NCBI GenBank assembly: GCA_900550585.1
Contig: URST01000051.1
Span: 1 to 16,622 of the forward strand
Source: an uncultured Eubacteriales bacterium
GTDB lineage: Bacteria > Bacillota > Clostridia > Oscillospirales > Oscillospiraceae
Length of the DNA: 16,622 bases
Direction of reading: 5' to 3'
Part shown: one piece after another, positions 1-6,234 of the stretch
Numbering within the stretch: position 1 is the first letter of the stretch
Layout of the letters: every line of letters begins with the position of its first letter
The notes under the pieces: generated by a model
What the model saw: only the letters and a program-made list of their open reading frames with translations
Told to the model about the DNA's origin: nothing
The model's database searches: none
Translations under genes and position numbers: made by a program

Positions 1-436
1 TGGTGGTGATCTGGCTGAGCTTGAAGAACTCCTTGCGGTCCATGCGCTTCAGCACGTCGATGAGATACTGCACCAGGCCGTCGTCCATGGCAATGCAGTC
101 CAGAAACACCTCGAAGGCGTGCTTATTGGCGTCGGGATCGGGAGTTGCGGGCCGCTCCGGTGCGGCTTCCGGCGTCTCCGCGCCCTGCAGGAAAAACTGA
201 AGACCGCCCAGATCGCTGTTCTCGGCGGTGAACAGCTCCTCCGGCAGGACGGTGCCGTCCTGAGCGGCGCAGGCACGGACGAAATCGGCCATGCCCATGG
301 CCTGCAGCTGCTGGCCCAGCGCCTGGATGCGGGCGTTCTCATCGCCGCTGTCCGGCAGGGTGATGCCCTCCGGGGCGGGGCACTTGCCCTCCCACACCTC
401 GGTCATGTATTGCAGGTAGTAGTCAAAAAGGGTCAT
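1..436 (-). CDS. Hypothetical protein, 3' end outside window
   Basis: An open minus-strand frame runs from ATG at 436 to the window edge (145 codons, no stop). The product begins MTLFDYYLQYMTEVWEGK and is acidic. A Pro/Ala/Glu/Asp-rich linker lies around residues 95-110, followed by a helical segment with LVQYLIDVLKRMDRKEFF. I do not recognise the family and see no signal peptide or membrane segment. The start is supported by an upstream GAGGGA ribosome site and by a promoter at 457-485. GC-rich third positions match the host genes at the right end of the window, so this is chromosomal and forms the left flank of the prophage. Function unknown. Confidence 0.7.
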   Translation of the reverse strand, partial: MTLFDYYLQYMTEVWEGKCPAPEGITLPDSGDENARIQALGQQLQAMGMADFVRACAAQDGTVLPEELFTAENSDLGGLQFFLQGAETPEAAPERPATPDPDANKHAFEVFLDCIAMDDGLVQYLIDVLKRMDRKEFFKLSQITT

Positions 437-456
437 AGTATCCCTCGCTTTCCAAC

Positions 457-485
457 ATCATATCTTATCATACGGAGGTTGCCAA
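457..485 (-). promoter_or_regulatory. Promoter of the left-flank gene
   Basis: On the minus strand TTGGCA (480-485) and TATGAT (457-462) are separated by exactly 17 bp, 20 bp upstream of the ATG at 436. It overlaps the -35 of the divergent promoter at 479-507. Match to the housekeeping consensus is good; no experimental evidence. Confidence 0.6.
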
Positions 486-507
486 TGCAAGAAATATCGG
501 GTATGAT
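479..507 (+). promoter_or_regulatory. Host promoter split from its gene by the prophage
   Basis: TTGCCA (479-484), a 17-bp spacer and TATGAT (502-507) form a good housekeeping-type promoter. The -10 box lies inside the 16-bp att core. If the prophage is removed in silico, this promoter ends just upstream of the GIY-YIG gene now at 8472. In the lysogen it instead reads into the phage ssDNA-binding protein and rep genes. Confidence 0.6.
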
Positions 508-516
508 GGGGGAAGA
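501..516 (+). repeat. attL-like core, 16-bp direct repeat (left copy)
   Basis: GTATGATGGGGGAAGA is identical to 8441-8456. The sequence to its left is host-like and the sequence to its right is phage. It contains the -10 box TATGAT of a host promoter. It is not near a tRNA and does not resemble a dif site. Confidence 0.8.
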
Positions 517-533
517 GGCAGGTTCTAATATGT

Positions 534-580
534 ATTTGCAGGGTGCAGAACTCCGAGATGAAGCTCTGTGCCCTGCAAAT
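534..580. other. Hairpin at the phage left end
   Basis: ATTTGCAGGG (534-543) pairs perfectly with CCCTGCAAAT (571-580). A weaker inner stem (GCAGA with TCTGTGC, then GAG with CTC) extends it. It lies just upstream of the SSB ribosome site. It could be part of the origin or packaging signal, a leader attenuator, or a recombinase arm site; CTGCAAAT also occurs at 8417-8424. Confidence 0.6.
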
Positions 581-606
581 TTTATACAACGAAAAGGAGT
601 ACAACG

Positions 607-846
607 ATGAAAGTAATTGGTTTCCGCGCGTCCTCTTTCAAAGGCAATGACGGCACGGAGGTCTCCGGCGTCAATCTGTACCTGACCGACAAGTGTGAAA
701 AGGGCGAAGGTCTGTCCTGCGACCGCATCTATGTGATGGACAAGATCCTGGCATCCTGCGGCTACACGCCGAAGCTGAACGATGAAGTCATCATCGAGTA
801 TAACCGCTGGGGCAAGTGCTCCGGTATCCGTCTGGCCAAGTTCTAA
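607..846 (+). CDS. Small phage protein, probable ssDNA-binding protein
   Basis: This 79-aa protein starts MKVIGFRASSFKGNDGTEVS. ATG 607 follows AGGAG (595-599) at 7 nt; the longer frame to 568 has no such site and runs into a hairpin. The sequence is compact, mixed-charge and predicted beta-rich, with several aromatic residues (YLTD, YVMDKI, IIEYNRW) and no membrane segment. It is the first gene before the replication initiator. In filamentous phages a small OB-fold protein that coats the ssDNA genome (gV-type) is encoded beside rep. Assignment rests on size, position and general character, not on a diagnostic motif. The alternative is a small replication accessory protein. Confidence 0.6.
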   Translation: MKVIGFRASSFKGNDGTEVSGVNLYLTDKCEKGEGLSCDRIYVMDKILASCGYTPKLNDEVIIEYNRWGKCSGIRLAKF

Positions 847-893
847 AACTTCGCTCGTGCCGTGAACGTCGGGATGATGTGCACCGTCAGAGC

Positions 894-933
894 TGCCCTC
901 AACAAGTCGGAGTAGCTGCTCCGACGAGGGGCA
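894..933. promoter_or_regulatory. Hairpin in the SSB-rep gap
   Basis: GTCGGAG (906-912) and CTCCGAC (919-925) form a perfect 7-bp stem with a 6-nt loop. TGCCCTC (894-900) and GAGGGGCA (926-933) extend it with one bulge. The outer arm covers the GAGGGG that would be the ribosome site for a TTG start at 935. It may control rep translation or be part of the replication origin. Confidence 0.5.
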
Positions 934-970
934 CTTGACACCATATCGAATTCCGGGAAGTGCCTGCAAT

Positions 971-1834
971 ATGACGAGTTCTGTCTCCCCCGTTCACAGC
1001 ATCCACGAATATGGAAACGGCATCTATAAGGTCGTGACATTTAAGGGCAATCGTGATCCTGACAATGCTTACCTCCGGACGTCTGAAGCTACGCAGTCCA
1101 ATGATGCAAAGCTGGATAACAATTTCAGCCGCGCTCGAAATATGGTGCTGCAATATGCTCTCTGTAATTCGTGGGACTACTTTTTCACCGGCACGATAGA
1201 TCGTGCTAAGTTCGATCGCTTCAATTTGGACGCCTACCAAAGCCGTCTATCTCAGTTCGTGCGAGACAAGCGCAAAAAGTACCAGTCACAGATTCAGTAT
1301 CTTCTGGTGCCGGAACAACATAAAGACGGCGCTTGGCATATCCACGGTCTGATTTCTGGGTTGCCGGAGGATGCAGTATCCCCCTTTGCTCCTCCGGCAC
1401 CTCAGCGGCTCATGGACGGCGGTTTCTTGAATTGGTCGGATTATATGGACACCTTTGGCTTTTGCTCACTGGCACCCATCAGAGACGCCATAGCAACGGC
1501 CTATTACATAACAAAGTACGTCAGTAAAGATTTATCCCGGCGTCAGGCTGATATTGGAAAGCACCTGTATTTCCATTCTCGCCCGCTCAGAAAGGCAATC
1601 AAGGCCAGTGACGTATACCTCTATAACCGTCCACTGGATGAGTTGTGTGTCAATGAATATGACTTCTGCAAAACTGGCATGGTGTACGGTGAAGATTGGA
1701 TGTGGCCTTACGATTGGGCTGGTGCTGAACCTGCCGAAGTGATACCGCTTTATCCAGTGGTGCCCGATCCTGACTTTCAGCCCATGACGATAGAGCCGGA
1801 TTTCCAACAACTCAAAATGGAGGGTTACCTATGA
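971..1834 (+). CDS. HUH rolling-circle replication initiator (phage Rep)
   Basis: This 287-aa protein is counted from ATG 971. A TTG at 935, preceded by GAGGGG, would add 12 residues and cannot be excluded. It has the three motifs of HUH endonucleases in order: a hydrophobic strand FFTGTID near residue 70, the metal-binding HIH at residues 123-125 (WHIHGLI), and a tyrosine helix AYYITKYVSKDL with Y178, Y179 and K182. Such enzymes nick one strand at the origin, stay attached through tyrosine and start rolling-circle replication. This is the expected second gene of a filamentous phage, downstream of the SSB. The stop overlaps the ATG of the next small gene (ATGA at 1831), indicating translational coupling. 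No helicase domain is present, so host helicase is presumably used. Confidence 0.85.
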   Translation: MTSSVSPVHSIHEYGNGIYKVVTFKGNRDPDNAYLRTSEATQSNDAKLDNNFSRARNMVLQYALCNSWDYFFTGTIDRAKFDRFNLDAYQSRLSQFVRDKRKKYQSQIQYLLVPEQHKDGAWHIHGLISGLPEDAVSPFAPPAPQRLMDGGFLNWSDYMDTFGFCSLAPIRDAIATAYYITKYVSKDLSRRQADIGKHLYFHSRPLRKAIKASDVYLYNRPLDELCVNEYDFCKTGMVYGEDWMWPYDWAGAEPAEVIPLYPVVPDPDFQPMTIEPDFQQLKMEGYL

Positions 1835-1977
1835 TCAAGTTTCTGATCACCGCCGCTTTCGTGCTGGTATTCGTGTTCATCCTGTTCCTGCTGCTCTCGC
1901 TCATGGCGTGGATCGCCGGTAAAGTCCTGCGCTCCCTGTTCCCGGATAAGTTCAAGGGAAAGGCGGGTAAGGCATAA
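1831..1977 (+). CDS. Small membrane protein (48 aa)
   Basis: Starts at the ATG overlapping the rep stop. MIKFLITAAFVLVFVFILFL continues into one long hydrophobic helix of about 27 residues, then a basic tail (GKVLRSLFPDKFKGKAGKA). That layout, a single span with a positive C-terminus, is typical of minor coat or assembly proteins of filamentous phages (pVI/pVII/pIX-like). I cannot assign it to one of these. Overlap with rep places it in the replication operon. Confidence 0.65.
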   Translation: MIKFLITAAFVLVFVFILFLLLSLMAWIAGKVLRSLFPDKFKGKAGKA

Positions 1978-1985
1978 TCAACGCT

Positions 1986-2138
1986 GTGGTCGAGTTCATT
2001 CTGCACTTCTTCCTTGTTGCTTCGCTTTTCGCCGTCGGTGTCTGTGCTGTCAATATATTCTACTATGCGTGTGTTGTGCCTTTTGACCAGCTGATCGGCC
2101 GCGTGAAAGCACACCTTCAAAAGCGCAAGCAAAACTAA
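1986..2138 (+). CDS. Small membrane protein (50 aa, GTG start)
   Basis: The reading frame is open from 1971 and ends at TAA 2136-2138. GTG 1986 is the only normal start; AAGG at 1969-1972 is a weak, distant ribosome site, so the start is uncertain. The product has a hydrophobic span (FILHFFLVASLFAVGVCAV) and a basic tail ending RVKAHLQKRKQN. It is another candidate minor virion or assembly protein and is the last gene before the terminator at 2138-2163. Confidence 0.5.
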   Translation: MVEFILHFFLVASLFAVGVCAVNIFYYACVVPFDQLIGRVKAHLQKRKQN

Positions 2139-2163
2139 ATCCCCCGCCTACGGCGAGGGATTA
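2138..2163. terminator. Terminator hairpin between convergent phage modules
   Basis: AATCCCCCGCC and GGCGAGGGATT pair with one mismatch around a 3-nt TAC loop. On the minus strand the hairpin is followed by TTTAGTTTT, so it best terminates the antisense genes at 2168-2669. It may also end the rep operon from the other side. Confidence 0.5.
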
Positions 2164-2170
2164 GTGGTCA
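2153..2170 (+). repeat. 18-bp direct repeat, copy 1
   Basis: GCGAGGGATTAGTGGTCA matches 2460-2477 at 17 of 18 positions. Both copies end in the stop codon (TCA on the plus strand) of an antisense membrane ORF. The copies bracket a segment of about 300 bp. Confidence 0.7.
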
Positions 2171-2437
2171 GCGTCTGCGGCGTTTTGTACCTGTTATTGT
2201 CCCTCCGATTGCTACGATGATTATGCAAACGGTGATAAGCAGGTCTTTCACATCGCTTATTGGGTTGTTCAGCGTTAGCAGTTGTCGGAAGAAGTTTCCG
2301 AACATTGCTAATATCGCTTGAATGTCAGATAGGAGTTTTTCTATGGCTAATTCCCTTTCTACCGTATTTGGTGCAGTGATTTTGTTTTTGCTGGTGCTTA
2401 TCGCTTCGCTGGCATGGCACTTCGGCGCATGGATCAT
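2168..2437 (-). CDS. Possible antisense small membrane protein
   Basis: This is an 89-codon minus-strand frame from ATG 2437. The C-terminal part looks like a real membrane protein: an amphipathic stretch (LLSDIQAILAMFGNFFRQLL), a hydrophobic span (LLITVCIIIVAIGGTITG) and a KRRRR tail. The N-terminal part is unconvincing, lacks a ribosome site at the ATG and overlaps a well-formed plus-strand gene (2343-2471). The true start may be further in, or the gene may be decayed. Its stop lies in the same repeat context as the stop of the antisense gene at 2475-2669, which argues that the C-terminus is genuine. Confidence 0.35.
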   Translation of the reverse strand: MIHAPKCHASEAISTSKNKITAPNTVERELAIEKLLSDIQAILAMFGNFFRQLLTLNNPISDVKDLLITVCIIIVAIGGTITGTKRRRR

Positions 2438-2471
2438 CCAGCGGTTCGATGGTTGTCGTGCGAGGGATTAG
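2343..2471 (+). CDS. Small membrane protein (42 aa)
   Basis: ATG 2343 has a good AGGAG site (2331-2335) 7 nt upstream. The product starts MANSLSTVFGAVILFLLVLI, has one hydrophobic span, then WHFGAWIIQRF and a charged end (RARD). The TAG stop lies in the second 18-bp repeat. It resembles the other tiny single-span phage proteins in layout. It overlaps the antisense frame 2168-2437; only one of the two may be real, and the ribosome site favours this one. Confidence 0.5.
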   Translation: MANSLSTVFGAVILFLLVLIASLAWHFGAWIIQRFDGCRARD

Positions 2472-2477
2472 GGGTCA
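2460..2477 (+). repeat. 18-bp direct repeat, copy 2
   Basis: Second copy of the repeat at 2153-2170, with one difference. It carries the plus-strand stop of 2343-2471 and the minus-strand stop of 2475-2669. Confidence 0.7.
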
Positions 2478-2669
2478 CTTCTTATAGTAGTATTTTTCTT
2501 TCAGGTATTCTTTGCAGCTTTCTATACTGGTGTCGCCTTTTGCTTTCTTTGCGTTGTGTGTGACAATAGAAAGAGGAATAGCAATAATTAGGGGCGTTAT
2601 TGACATTGGCCACCAGATTATAGACATAAGGATTGTCCATCCCCATAAAGGTATTAGTATTAGTCTCAT
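2475..2669 (-). CDS. Antisense two-span membrane protein (64 aa), candidate moron
   Basis: The ATG at 2669 is preceded on the minus strand by AAGGGGGACGGAAA, a strong ribosome site, and by a near-consensus promoter at 2696-2723. The product starts MRLILIPLWGWTILMSIIWW and has two closely spaced hydrophobic segments (about residues 3-20 and 22-37). A hydrophilic lysine-rich tail ends EYLKEKYYYKK. It is AT-rich relative to the other phage genes and opposes all structural genes. I do not recognise the family. A small membrane protein expressed alone from a prophage suggests immunity, superinfection exclusion or host modification. That role is inference only. Confidence 0.65.
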   Translation of the reverse strand: MRLILIPLWGWTILMSIIWWPMSITPLIIAIPLSIVTHNAKKAKGDTSIESCKEYLKEKYYYKK

Positions 2670-2695
2670 TTTCCGTCCCCCTTGTGTTTTTTCTT

Positions 2696-2723
2696 ATTAT
2701 AACGTAACTGTGGGAGGTGTCAA
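2696..2723 (-). promoter_or_regulatory. Near-consensus antisense promoter
   Basis: On the minus strand TTGACA (2718-2723) and TATAAT (2696-2701) are both perfect hexamers with a 16-bp spacer. The start of transcription would lie about 20 nt before the ATG at 2669. The -35 hexamer overlaps the ribosome site (2712-2719) of the adsorption-protein gene on the other strand, so the two units could interfere. Confidence 0.75.
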
Positions 2724-2729
2724 GTCGAT

Positions 2730-4799
2730 ATGAAAAAGGGCCTTTTGACATTCAGCCTTGTGCTTGCGCTGTTGACTTCTATGGTTACGGTTGCTTATGC
2801 GGGTTATCCAAAGATATCCGGATTGGTTCCCGGTAGTGCTGGATATAGATTGGTGCAAGCGCTCTTATATAAGACTGGTGACGTTGTCGTTGATGTTGGC
2901 CCTAATGCTGCCAGCTTTACATACAAAGTGACGATCGGTTTTGATAGTCTTTCCGATATTTGCGTTACAGCTAATGGTATTGGCTTAACGTGTTCGCTTT
3001 ATTACAATTCTGCGCAAGGCTTGTATGTAATTCGTGTTCATGATGAGGGAGTGTTTGGGTTTAGCGGGTCTTATGGAACACTTGCAAATTCTGACGGTTA
3101 CGTCTATACCGCGCCCAAGGAGGATACCGGTAACACCACGGTTAATAACACCTACAACTACAATCATACAGTTATCAATCCATCGTCTCCGGGCTATACT
3201 CGCACACCTACCTCCAACACGGCCCCGTCTTACTGGGAGGTCATTGATACTTTGAAAGCGGTTTATACGAAAGTCGATTTCGCTGTTCAGTATCTTAGCC
3301 TTGTCTGTGATTGGCTTGATTTTCAGGCCGGTCTTTTGATTGATGTTGTCCATAGCCTGGAACGCAGTGTGGCCCCTGCGCTGGAGGCCGTCAACAATAA
3401 CCTCATCAGCTTCAAGGACAGTACCGTTACCGGCTTGAAGAATCTGGATAATGATGTAGTGTTCGGCATCAACGTCCTGCTGGAACAGCTGAACGTGCAA
3501 AATCGCATCTATTCCGGTGTAACCGGCATCGGCTCCCGGTTGGATACCCTCGTCACCAACAGCGCCGGCATCGGTTCGCGCCTGGACAGCATCATCAGTA
3601 ACGGCGCCGTGCAGGTGAACACAAGCCCCATAGAAGCCCGGCTGGACAAGCTGATTTCTATGTATCGCAAGGTCAATAGTGTCGTGCTGGATACCGCCAG
3701 TATTTCCAGTGGCAGTGTTTCCAGCGGTAGTATCAGGTCTGCCGTTGGCGGCGAATTGGACGATGCCGTATTCTGGGGCATGTCCGGCTATAACAGTGCT
3801 AATAGCTTCGCCTACGCTGACCCGTTGACGTATGTCCTCAACGATGTAGAGCATCCAGTCATTGATCGTCCGCTCCGTGGTATTCAGCTGGGCACGTCCA
3901 TTCCGGATAGTTTGAATAGCTCGGATAGTGTCCTTATGGCTGGTGTCTGGAAGCTTGCGAACGGTCAATATGAGATTTCAGACACCTACAACGCTGCTAC
4001 CGGTGAGTACGTTCAGCGCCTTTATACTCAGTCCTACGATGGCACCGAGAACTGGAACATGGCGGTCAAGTCAGATGGTATGAATCTGTTCTATCTCTCT
4101 GATTATGCCTTTGAGTATCTTGAAGCGAATCGTTATTCTATGTCCGGTTGGAGTCAATTCAAATATCGCCCCTATGCATACGCTTTCAATGCGGATAAGA
4201 ATGCAGCTGCTGCTTATAAGAATACATACACCATCTGGGGTCGTAACATCCGATTTGTTGTGGATGCTGCGGAATATCCGGATGTGGCCACATGGAAAAC
4301 CCGCCTATCTAATATGGCTGCCGCTGGTACTCCGTTGGAGATTTGGTGGGTACCGAGCGTTTCAGGTAAAACTTATTCAGATGGCCCCATTGTCGAGACG
4401 CTTGACCGTATAACCGTCGCTATTCCGGAAGGTAACAGCAGCATTTTTGGCAATCGCGTCCGCATTACCGGCAAGTATGAGACTTATGACAGCTACACGC
4501 AGACGGCGGACATCATCGCCGCCATCAATAATATTCAAGCTGGTGTGACTCCTGATCTGGAGCCTATCGTTTCCCGGCTGGACACGTTGATCTCTCAATC
4601 GTCTGATTCGGTGGTGAATGTGGTCAACAACAATACATTTATCACCAGTGTCTACCAGCTGGATGATGAAAATGATGTGGCGGATCGCTCGAAGGAAGGT
4701 ATGGAGAAGATCGGCGGTGTGTTCAAGTGGCTCTGGAAAGTGGCTTTCAAGGACGCCTTCGGCGCTGCTGATATCACAAAGCTGGATGGCCTGTTATAG
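2730..4799 (+). CDS. Large secreted adsorption/host-range-type protein
   Basis: This 689-aa protein has ATG 2730 preceded by GGGAGGTG. A Sec signal peptide is clear: MKKG, a hydrophobic core, cleavage likely after AYA at residue 25. An Asn/Thr-rich stretch follows near residues 135-165. Next is a helical section with RLDxLI-type repeats (GIGSRLDTLV, GIGSRLDSII, IEARLDKLIS; a fourth copy, IVSRLDTLIS, near residue 615). The central-late part has DTYNAATGEYVQRL and AAGTPLEIWWVP, a pattern I associate with tail proteins of Gram-positive siphophages. The C-terminus is amphipathic, with no clear membrane span. Position and size fit the pIII-like receptor-binding protein of a filamentous phage. It heads the structural operon. 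Exact receptor unknown. Confidence 0.7.
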   Translation: MKKGLLTFSLVLALLTSMVTVAYAGYPKISGLVPGSAGYRLVQALLYKTGDVVVDVGPNAASFTYKVTIGFDSLSDICVTANGIGLTCSLYYNSAQGLYVIRVHDEGVFGFSGSYGTLANSDGYVYTAPKEDTGNTTVNNTYNYNHTVINPSSPGYTRTPTSNTAPSYWEVIDTLKAVYTKVDFAVQYLSLVCDWLDFQAGLLIDVVHSLERSVAPALEAVNNNLISFKDSTVTGLKNLDNDVVFGINVLLEQLNVQNRIYSGVTGIGSRLDTLVTNSAGIGSRLDSIISNGAVQVNTSPIEARLDKLISMYRKVNSVVLDTASISSGSVSSGSIRSAVGGELDDAVFWGMSGYNSANSFAYADPLTYVLNDVEHPVIDRPLRGIQLGTSIPDSLNSSDSVLMAGVWKLANGQYEISDTYNAATGEYVQRLYTQSYDGTENWNMAVKSDGMNLFYLSDYAFEYLEANRYSMSGWSQFKYRPYAYAFNADKNAAAAYKNTYTIWGRNIRFVVDAAEYPDVATWKTRLSNMAAAGTPLEIWWVPSVSGKTYSDGPIVETLDRITVAIPEGNSSIFGNRVRITGKYETYDSYTQTADIIAAINNIQAGVTPDLEPIVSRLDTLISQSSDSVVNVVNNNTFITSVYQLDDENDVADRSKEGMEKIGGVFKWLWKVAFKDAFGAADITKLDGLL

Positions 4800-4810
4800 G
4801 AGGTGCTGCT

Positions 4811-4954
4811 ATGGATTCTGACCTGTATACGTTCCTGCACTTCATCCGTGGCGTCTATGACGCTATGCCCTCTGGCCTGCAGGCCTGTGTGCTCTACTCT
4901 ATTTCGGCGGTGCTGATCGTGTCGCTGATCATTTTAATTGCGAGGTGGGATTGA
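4811..4954 (+). CDS. Small membrane protein (47 aa)
   Basis: ATG 4811 lies 7 nt after a perfect AGGAGG (4798-4803), which overlaps the stop of the preceding gene. The product starts MDSDLYTFLHFIRGVYDAMP and has one span (VLYSISAVLIVSLIILIA) ending ARWD. The stop overlaps the next start (ATG 4954), so the genes are translationally coupled. Candidate minor coat or assembly protein. Confidence 0.65.
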   Translation: MDSDLYTFLHFIRGVYDAMPSGLQACVLYSISAVLIVSLIILIARWD

Positions 4955-5112
4955 TGCTTTCTAAAGTCGCTATTGGTGTCAGCTGGATGCCGAACAGTCT
5001 GGCCGCTGCTGTATACGCGCTGGCTGCGCTTCTGCTGGTGTTCCTGTTCATCAAGATCGTGCTGCTCATCGTCAAGTGCATTTCTGATCTTGTCCTATTC
5101 TGGAAGAAGTAG
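4954..5112 (+). CDS. Small membrane protein (52 aa)
   Basis: ATG 4954 shares a base with the previous stop and has GAGGTGGGA upstream. The product starts MLSKVAIGVSWMPNSLAAAV, then has a long hydrophobic helix (ALAALLLVFLFIKIVLLIV) and an aromatic, basic end (LVLFWKK). Lies in the structural operon; family not recognised. Confidence 0.65.
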   Translation: MLSKVAIGVSWMPNSLAAAVYALAALLLVFLFIKIVLLIVKCISDLVLFWKK

Positions 5113-5120
5113 GTGATTCT

Positions 5121-5333
5121 ATGGATTCGTTGCTTTTTGCAATCAGATCGCTGCTGGGCTGGGCATGGGATATCTTCTCTATCAATATCCCGATCCTGAA
5201 TATTCCGTTCTGGGTCATTGCCATGGCTGCTGTTGCTGTTGACCTGGCATTCTATATCATTGGTCGGCTCATCGGCTCCTCCGTGGCTTCGCCGCCCACA
5301 CTCCCCAAAGGGAAGGATGGTAAAGGGAAATGA
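5121..5333 (+). CDS. Small membrane protein (70 aa)
   Basis: ATG 5121 follows AGGTGAT. The product starts MDSLLFAIRSLLGWAWDIFS. It has an amphipathic N-terminal helix, an INIPILNIPFW segment, a membrane span (VIAMAAVAVDLAFYIIG) and a Pro/Lys/Gly-rich basic tail (PPTLPKGKDGKGK). The stop overlaps the start of the next gene (ATGA at 5330). Probably a virion or assembly protein; not assigned to a family. Confidence 0.65.
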   Translation: MDSLLFAIRSLLGWAWDIFSINIPILNIPFWVIAMAAVAVDLAFYIIGRLIGSSVASPPTLPKGKDGKGK

Positions 5334-5872
5334 GAATGCATATCGGCTTTTCTTTTAAGCCTAAATTTCTGTTGATCGTTCTGGCCGTGATCCTCGGCAT
5401 TGTCGGCTACTGCGTGGACGTTTTCGCCGCTGAATTGCCGGAGGACGTCCCGGACTGGGCATTAGTCCCGGCGCTGGAGCCGGGCGAAGATACAGAGCGC
5501 GGATATACGACTGTCTATGATATGGACGGCTCTATCCTGTATACGGATGATCCTGCGCTTTCTGTGACTGCCAACGATACGGAGACTCCCTCTAACACGG
5601 TAGTCATCAATGCTGCTCCTGCTGCCGAAGCTGCTACGCCGGAGACATACACCTACCAGCGCGGGGAGCATACCGGCCTTGCTGCATCTGTGCAAAGCAT
5701 CTTCGGTGACTATCAGCCCCTCATGGCAACAGACAGCGCCGGTAATGTCTCCGCCGTCTCCGGCCTTGCCGGTCTGGACTTCTGCTGGATCGGCGGCTGT
5801 CTGGCGTTCCTGATCCTGTTCTATTCGTTCTTCAGACTGTTAGGAGGTGTGTTCCTTGGGAGGTCTAAATGA
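5330..5872 (+). CDS. Secreted, C-terminally anchored minor coat candidate (180 aa)
   Basis: ATG 5330 is coupled to the preceding stop; a second ATG at 5336 is also possible. A signal-peptide-like N-terminus (FLLIVLAVILGIVGYCVDVFAA) leads to an acidic extracellular region (residues about 35-140) rich in Thr, Ala and Pro. A C-terminal span (IGGCLAFLILFYSFFRLLGG) and short basic end (GRSK) follow. This plan, secreted domain plus membrane anchor, is that of pIII-type minor coat proteins that stay in the membrane until assembly ends. It may therefore share or complement the role of the 689-aa protein, which lacks an obvious anchor. No specific family recognised. Confidence 0.65.
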   Translation: MRMHIGFSFKPKFLLIVLAVILGIVGYCVDVFAAELPEDVPDWALVPALEPGEDTERGYTTVYDMDGSILYTDDPALSVTANDTETPSNTVVINAAPAAEAATPETYTYQRGEHTGLAASVQSIFGDYQPLMATDSAGNVSAVSGLAGLDFCWIGGCLAFLILFYSFFRLLGGVFLGRSK

Positions 5873-6011
5873 TGTTTCTGCCATGCTGGTCGACATGTTG
5901 GCTGCTTTGTCTGATTTCCTTTCTGAGGGCGTTGGCTGGTACTGCTTCTGCATGGTCCTGTGTGTTCTTGTGATCAACCTGTTTTTCAGGATGTTCCATA
6001 TCAAACGATAG
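5856..6011 (+). CDS. Small membrane protein (51 aa, TTG start)
   Basis: The frame ending at TAG 6009-6011 has a TTG start at 5856 placed 8 nt after AGGAGG (5842-5847), inside the end of the preceding gene. The product reads MGGLNDVSAMLVDMLAALSD, then a membrane span (WYCFCMVLCVLVINLFF) and a basic end (RMFHIKR). The ATG codons at 5869-5873 belong to another frame that stops early and has no basic tail. It immediately precedes the coat genes. Confidence 0.6.
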   Translation: MGGLNDVSAMLVDMLAALSDFLSEGVGWYCFCMVLCVLVINLFFRMFHIKR

Positions 6012-6026
6012 AAGGGAGGTTTCTGT

Positions 6027-6200
6027 ATGGCTGCTCTGGTCGCTACCATTGCCACTTTCTTTAGTGGCGTCATGGGTATGGTGTCCACTTTGACCACTAC
6101 CATTGTCGGTGATGATCTGCTCGTGCTGGGCGTTGTCGCCGTCCCTCTGGTGGGTATCTCCGTGGGTCTGCTGTCCCGGCTGTTCCGTCAGCGTGTGTAA
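6027..6200 (+). CDS. Major coat protein paralog 1 (57 aa)
   Basis: ATG 6027 follows GGGAGGT. The product starts MAALVATIATFFSGVMGMVS. It has a short polar section, an acidic pair (DD), one hydrophobic span (LLVLGVVAVPLVGISVGLL) and a basic C-terminus (SRLFRQRV). This is the layout of pVIII-type major coat proteins, whose basic end contacts the DNA. No signal peptide is seen. The gene at 6235 encodes a near copy: the last 32 residues differ at only two positions, but that copy has 14 extra residues in the middle. Confidence 0.75.
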   Translation: MAALVATIATFFSGVMGMVSTLTTTIVGDDLLVLGVVAVPLVGISVGLLSRLFRQRV

Positions 6201-6234
6201 CGCCTGACCATCTACATCGAAAGGAGTTTTTGTT

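Noticed and set aside
501..516. A dif site used by XerCD, as in many filamentous phages
   Set aside because: The core and its flanks do not match the bacterial dif consensus with its paired 11-bp arms.
2191..2330. 34-codon plus-strand ORF (ATG near 2217) between two tiny membrane genes
   Set aside because: No ribosome site, no membrane span and atypical composition.
2985..3968. 327-codon minus-strand frame inside the adsorption gene
   Set aside because: No ribosome site and no recognisable motif; the plus strand has a signal peptide, a start and operon context.
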